Source: Conus ventricosus (Eukaryota; Mollusca; Gastropoda; Neogastropoda; Conidae). From it: a DNA stretch of 64,000 bases. The stretch covers positions 46,601,167 to 46,665,166 of the forward strand of contig CM031595.1 in NCBI GenBank assembly GCA_018398815.1, written 5' to 3'. Shown here one piece after another: positions 59,700 to 64,000 of the stretch. The notes beneath the pieces were generated by a model, which saw nothing but the letters and a program-made list of their open reading frames with translations, searched no databases and was not told the DNA's origin. Numbering within the stretch: the first letter of the stretch is position 1; every line of letters starts with the position of its first letter. Position numbers and translations under genes: made by a program.

Positions 59700-62120
59700 A
59701 CTCTCTCTGGTTTCGTGGATATGTAAATGTTTGGAGCCATCAGTTTGAGTTGCTTCCTTGCCCATTTTCACCACCGCACAACAGAAATCTTACGATCTGA
59801 CCGAATCACGAATATACTGAGGTCGCCATCACCGAATTCGTCTCTCGGGCTGTTTGTAAAACGCTAACAACAGTAAACTGAACGATTGGCCCTTTTTGCT
59901 TGTTTGTTTTTGTTGTAAAAATGGACTTACATAAGCTAGTTTTAGCTGAATTGATTTTATGCATCAGGACCCTGAATTTTAGTACTATCTCATACCGGGA
60001 AATTACATATTTTGACAACAAAACAAGGTCCTATACCGCGTGTCAGCCGATTTTCTTTTTCACACAGACACAGTAACTCAACAAGAACACGCCTCATTGC
60101 TAAAATCTAGCTCCATTTTGAATTATTGAACTGTTGGTCGATTTATCCAACCCCGAGTGTATTTCCAAAGAGTCAGTTCATTTCATCATTGCGATGATCA
60201 GTGGTTAGGTCGATTGTAGTCGCAGTTTGATCAGCAAAACGTCCAGAACTAGTTCGAGCAAATAACAAAGAGGCACGCTGAACTGTCAATGAAGCTGAAA
60301 TGGAGGGCGGAATTATCTGTCGTCTGGAAACTCTGTATTTGTTTTCATTCGTTAAAACAATATTTGGTGGGGTCTGGCCAAGGCTGAATGTCAGTGTCTT
60401 TGTTATGTCTATGTGAGAAAGACTTTTTAAAGTTTCAGAACGATTTTTTTTTCTGTCTCTCCCTCTTTTTTTTAATGATGCATCCGCTTGTGGATTTACA
60501 CATCATAACCTCTGCTGTCAGTGCGAGCAATGTATCGGCAGAGATTTTTGTTTCTTTTTCACATTTCTGAGAGCACTGTAAGTTTCCGTTTTTTTCCCCT
60601 GAACAGTGGGCAGCCAATCTTTCTGACGTCAAGGGCTTGTGTTCCATTCTTTGTTTCGCTTCTTTCCCTTATGTCTTTCCTCAGGTTTTTATATTCAAAT
60701 AACAGGCGAATGCATCATGGCGGACACAGGAACAAGCAAGAAAATGAGAGGTCTGCAAAAAGCAGACTTCAGAAAATTGAGAAAGGAAATTAACCCATCA
60801 AGTCGCTTTTTACGACATGAAGGCTGATAGCTCCAGCTGGGTTCTCTTTTCCATGGCCTCGACGGACTAAAAAAGAACAAATGCAACATTCTTAAACTAC
60901 AAAAAAAGGCTCCACCACCACCCCATCTCTCCCAACCCCACCCGACCCCCACCTCTTGTCTCTCTTAAATCCTTTGACCCTAAATTTGGGGGGAAAATTC
61001 ACTGATCTCACTCCGTCTTGTTGGTAGTTCAGCCCAGTGCAAAGAGCAGTAATACAGAGTACCAGCCATGGTGGAAACATCTCTGACAGCACTGAAACCA
61101 GCGTGCATGTGATGGCAGAGCTCCAGCACACTCCGTAAAGACAGGGTCAGGTGACCGGAAAAGCGTTCACCTCTTCACTGAACAGACTGAAGGAGAAGCT
61201 CGTTCACTCAAGAGACACATTTAGGTGTAACCATCACAGGTGTAACCATCACATCTTCCAGAGGTGACATGGCGGGCAGGTTGACCAGTCTTTGAGAGTA
61301 GAAGCAGAGTTTACCTCGTAAAGTCGAAAACCGGCCTAACAACAAAACTGGACCAAAACCGGCTTAAACATCGTAACCCGACTGAAAGCGACGGACAAAA
61401 TGATGGATACCGAACACCACTGTTCCATCGTGTAATTAGTACCTGACCACGGACAAAACCACACAACATGACCTGTGAGAGTTGTGTTTTGGTCATGTGA
61501 TATGAAAATGAATCCAATTACAAACTGCAGAACTAAAATTAGTTTCTTTCCTGACAGGGTCACTGTTGAGTCTGGAATATTTTTTCAACACAGACCAAGC
61601 TTGCAAAGAGTCTAAAAAAGCAGACAACCACCCTGCACTTCTTCATTTGCGGTATAAGTGCGACTAAGCAGTCGCTAAGAAATGGTATTAGGCGCGTCAC
61701 TGAAACCAAGGTGAAAACAACGTGTAAAAGGACCCATTCAAGGGCGACAAGGCTCACTTGTCCTAAAATCCTGACACTGACCCTGAATAGAATGTTCGAA
61801 TCATTACATCGCAAACTTCACTGGGTGCAAAATGAAACTCTACGAAGAATGAATGTCAAATCTGAACTAACCAGGAAAAGATTTGCCTGACAAAGTGAAA
61901 AATTCGATATCACATGACAAGGCCTAAAAGGCGATTCCCATTGCCCCAGGGACGAATTACAAGAACGAGTCTTGGAGTGCATTTTACCCTGATCAAGTCT
62001 CCAGACAACAGAGTATGGGACTTAATCGGTTTGAACGTTGAATCTGGTGTCGGTCCGGTTTTGATGATTCTGCCGGTACTGATGTTATGAACTACAGGGA
62101 GCAGGGGACCGATCTGGCAC
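59700..62120. other. Intergenic region; no recognised gene
   Basis: A short frame from ATGGCGGACACAGGAACAAG (60717-60827) ends after 36 residues; no family recognised. Nothing else supported. Confidence 0.45.
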
Positions 62121-62129
62121 AACGATCAT

Positions 62130-62260
62130 CACAACGGCTCCACGTCAAGATGGGCAGCGAACGTGGCCATTTTCATGTTGGCGCTGACGGGATTCGAACT
62201 CTCGACCGCTGACAGTGAACTCGGTGCTCCACCACTGGTCCACCCTGAGAGCCGACACTT
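62130..62260 (-). mobile_element. tRNA-derived repeat fragment
   Basis: The minus strand reads GGTGGACCAGTGGTGGAGCA (A-box-like) and GAGAGTTCGAATCCC (B box). A functional tRNA fold is not evident, so this is a SINE head or degenerate tRNA copy. Confidence 0.6.
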
Positions 62261-62989
62261 GTCACATAGGCTAAAGATGTACAGCAAGAGGCGATGACGC
62301 CCCCTATGACTGACTATCCAGGCAAGTCAGCACCTAAGGTCGTTGCCAAGAAATTCTCCTCGCAGGTACCAAGCTTGCCTGCTACAGGCGTATACCTCCC
62401 CTTCACTCCCTCTTCCAGACTTGTAAGAAGCAGAGTGCAAAGTGGACGTCACAGTGTCAGACCACAGAGGTCTTGAATGGGCAGAAGACAGAACATGACT
62501 TGTTACACCACCTCTGCCCTAGTGCGCGTAACCAAAACAGGAGGATGTGAAGATCCCTGTTTCCCAAAGCGTCATGTCATGGCACCGCGATATCTATCAC
62601 CAGGATAACATCAAATCTTCTCATCCGCTTTCTTGTTCAGCATCAAAATTCTGCTCCATTGGGATGCTACCAGCTATGTCCAGTTACAACGCTGAAGCGC
62701 TACAGAACTGCGAAAATCGGCACACTTGCCCTTCAATGAGTTTCAGGGGTCTGGTTTATTTCCCCTACACCACTGTCATCAAACCAAACTCTTTCCTGGG
62801 TCCCTTAGGAAGTTGGCTGGATCAGAGCTGTGATTCGAGCCGTGAATATTAATTCAAAACTCTCATCAAGCAATAAAGGTCATGGTGTATAATGCCCCCA
62901 ACCTCAGAAAAGTTGTGTTCGATTTTTCCCCTGCAGTTTCTGCCCTCCTTGTTTTCCATGTTTAGATTCTTATTGTCGGGTTTTAATTT

Positions 62990-63050
62990 CATCCACCACA
63001 CCTTTTCCACAAAACCTGCATCCACCACACCTTTTCCACAAAACCTGCAT
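62990..63050. repeat. Two tandem copies of a 30-bp unit
   Basis: ATCCACCACACCTTTTCCAC followed by AAAACCTGC occurs twice in direct tandem. Confidence 0.9.
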
Positions 63051-63439
63051 CGAGTTTTCCTTTCCTCAGACTTGATGACTCTACGTTTTTAGTCTGACAC
63101 TCGAAGAGCTAAAACTGAACTAAAAGATGGGCACTGAAGTCTCGTGTGCCAGGGGGGGCAACAGGGGTGAGGGTGGGAAGGAAGGGAAAGCACAGAAGAC
63201 TTGTCGTGGGCGCAACGTTATCAGCCGTCTACAGTTTAATTGTCGAGATGAGGCTTTTTAGTTAGATTCATATCACCCCATCCAGCCACACAGCCAAACC
63301 ACAGGGCTTTCACTACACAGAGAATGGGCGTCTTGTCTTGAAAAGAACCATAACAACAGAAAACGAATGTCTACAAAATGTACATAAACTAATAACATAA
63401 GCTAAACTCTTGGCATGCTTAAGGCAGTCATGGGCAAGT

Positions 63440-64000
63440 CGCGAAACATGAGTATGAAAACATAGGAAACGTAAAGCGATAAACTAAAAGTGATACGCGA
63501 AAACAGGAAAGTTGAAATGATATAGCAAACTAGGAAAAACTGAAGTGAAACAGCAACACGTGAAACTTCAAGTGAGACCGCAAAATAGAAAACTTAAGAT
63601 AGAAAATTGAAAATTTAAAAAGTGATACAGCAAAATGGGAAAATTGAGGTGACATGGCTAAATAGGAAACCCAGCGGGACAGCAAAATTGCAAATTTAAA
63701 GTGAGACAGCAAACAGGAAACTTAAAGTGAGACAGCAAAAAAGGAAACTTAAAGTGAGACAGCAAAATAGGGAACTTAAAGTGAGACAGCAAAACAGGGA
63801 ACTTAAAGTGAGACAGCAAAATAGGAAACTTAAAAGTGAGACAGCAAAATAGGGAACTTAAAGTGAGACAGCAAAATAGGGAACTTAAAGTGAGACAGCA
63901 AAATAGGGAACTTAAAGTGAGACAGCAAAATAGGAAACTTAAAAGTGAGACAGCAAAATAGGGAACTTAAAGTGAGACAGCAAAATAGGGAACTTAAAGT
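63440..64000. repeat. 27-bp minisatellite running off the window
   Basis: The unit is GTGAGACAGCAAAATAGGGAACTTAAA, 27 bp, with 28-bp variants having one extra A. It is regular from about 63701 to the end and decays leftward to about 63440. At least 11 regular copies. Confidence 0.96.

Overview
The window is eukaryotic nuclear DNA from a metazoan. It has one long gene with many small exons and GT-AG introns, abundant (CA)n and (TG)n tracts, and a dense mix of retroelements and cut-and-paste transposons. The gene's divergence from the vertebrate family and the transposon mix (I-clade, RTE, Penelope-like, Gypsy, Harbinger, piggyBac and hAT-like elements, tRNA-derived SINEs) suggest a lophotrochozoan, most likely a mollusc. 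The species cannot be named from sequence alone.

The backbone is one plus-strand gene spanning 2933-47711. It is the orthologue of PDXDC1 (pyridoxal-dependent decarboxylase domain-containing protein 1). I place 21 coding exons with compatible phases, plus one unresolved exon at about 33.99-34.12 kb. The start ATG is at 2933 and the stop at 47709-47711. The protein is about 820 residues. The PLP-fold is recognisable, but the Schiff-base lysine, the pyridine-binding aspartate and the stacking histidine of group II decarboxylases are all replaced. Exons 20 and 21 carry single-base extras at short homopolymers that break the frame, so either the assembly is imperfect or the allele is damaged.

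Nearly everything else lies inside introns of this gene or downstream of it. 0-2.4 kb: fragments of two non-LTR retrotransposons, one folded back on itself in the manner of twin priming. 4.14-9.74 kb: a full-length Gypsy-type LTR element (155-bp LTRs, 5-bp target duplication TTATA) with a decayed pol carrying seven copies of a 51-bp segment. 10.6-11.66 kb: a Penelope-like element with a hammerhead-like motif. 12.0-13.04 and 38.42-39.38 kb: two copies, in opposite orientation, of one piggyBac-like element flanked by TTAA. 15.66-16.69 and 27.03-27.78 kb: two hAT-like elements with 6-bp duplications, both in a TA-N6-TA context. 23.3-24.4 kb: a terminal-inverted-repeat element. 37.4-37.9 kb: a tRNA-derived SINE. 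39.78-42.62 kb: a larger piggyBac-like element with transposase remnants. 44.10-45.05 kb: a Harbinger-like element. Downstream of the gene lie an RTE-like fragment (48.25-49.56 kb), a long unidentified minus-strand coding-like stretch (50.1-53.5 kb), two more tRNA-derived repeats, many simple repeats, and a 27-bp minisatellite running off the right edge.

The most unusual signal is in the intron before exon 8. A 67-bp minisatellite repeats the exon's own splice acceptor seven times upstream of the real one, and each decoy would open into an immediate in-frame stop.
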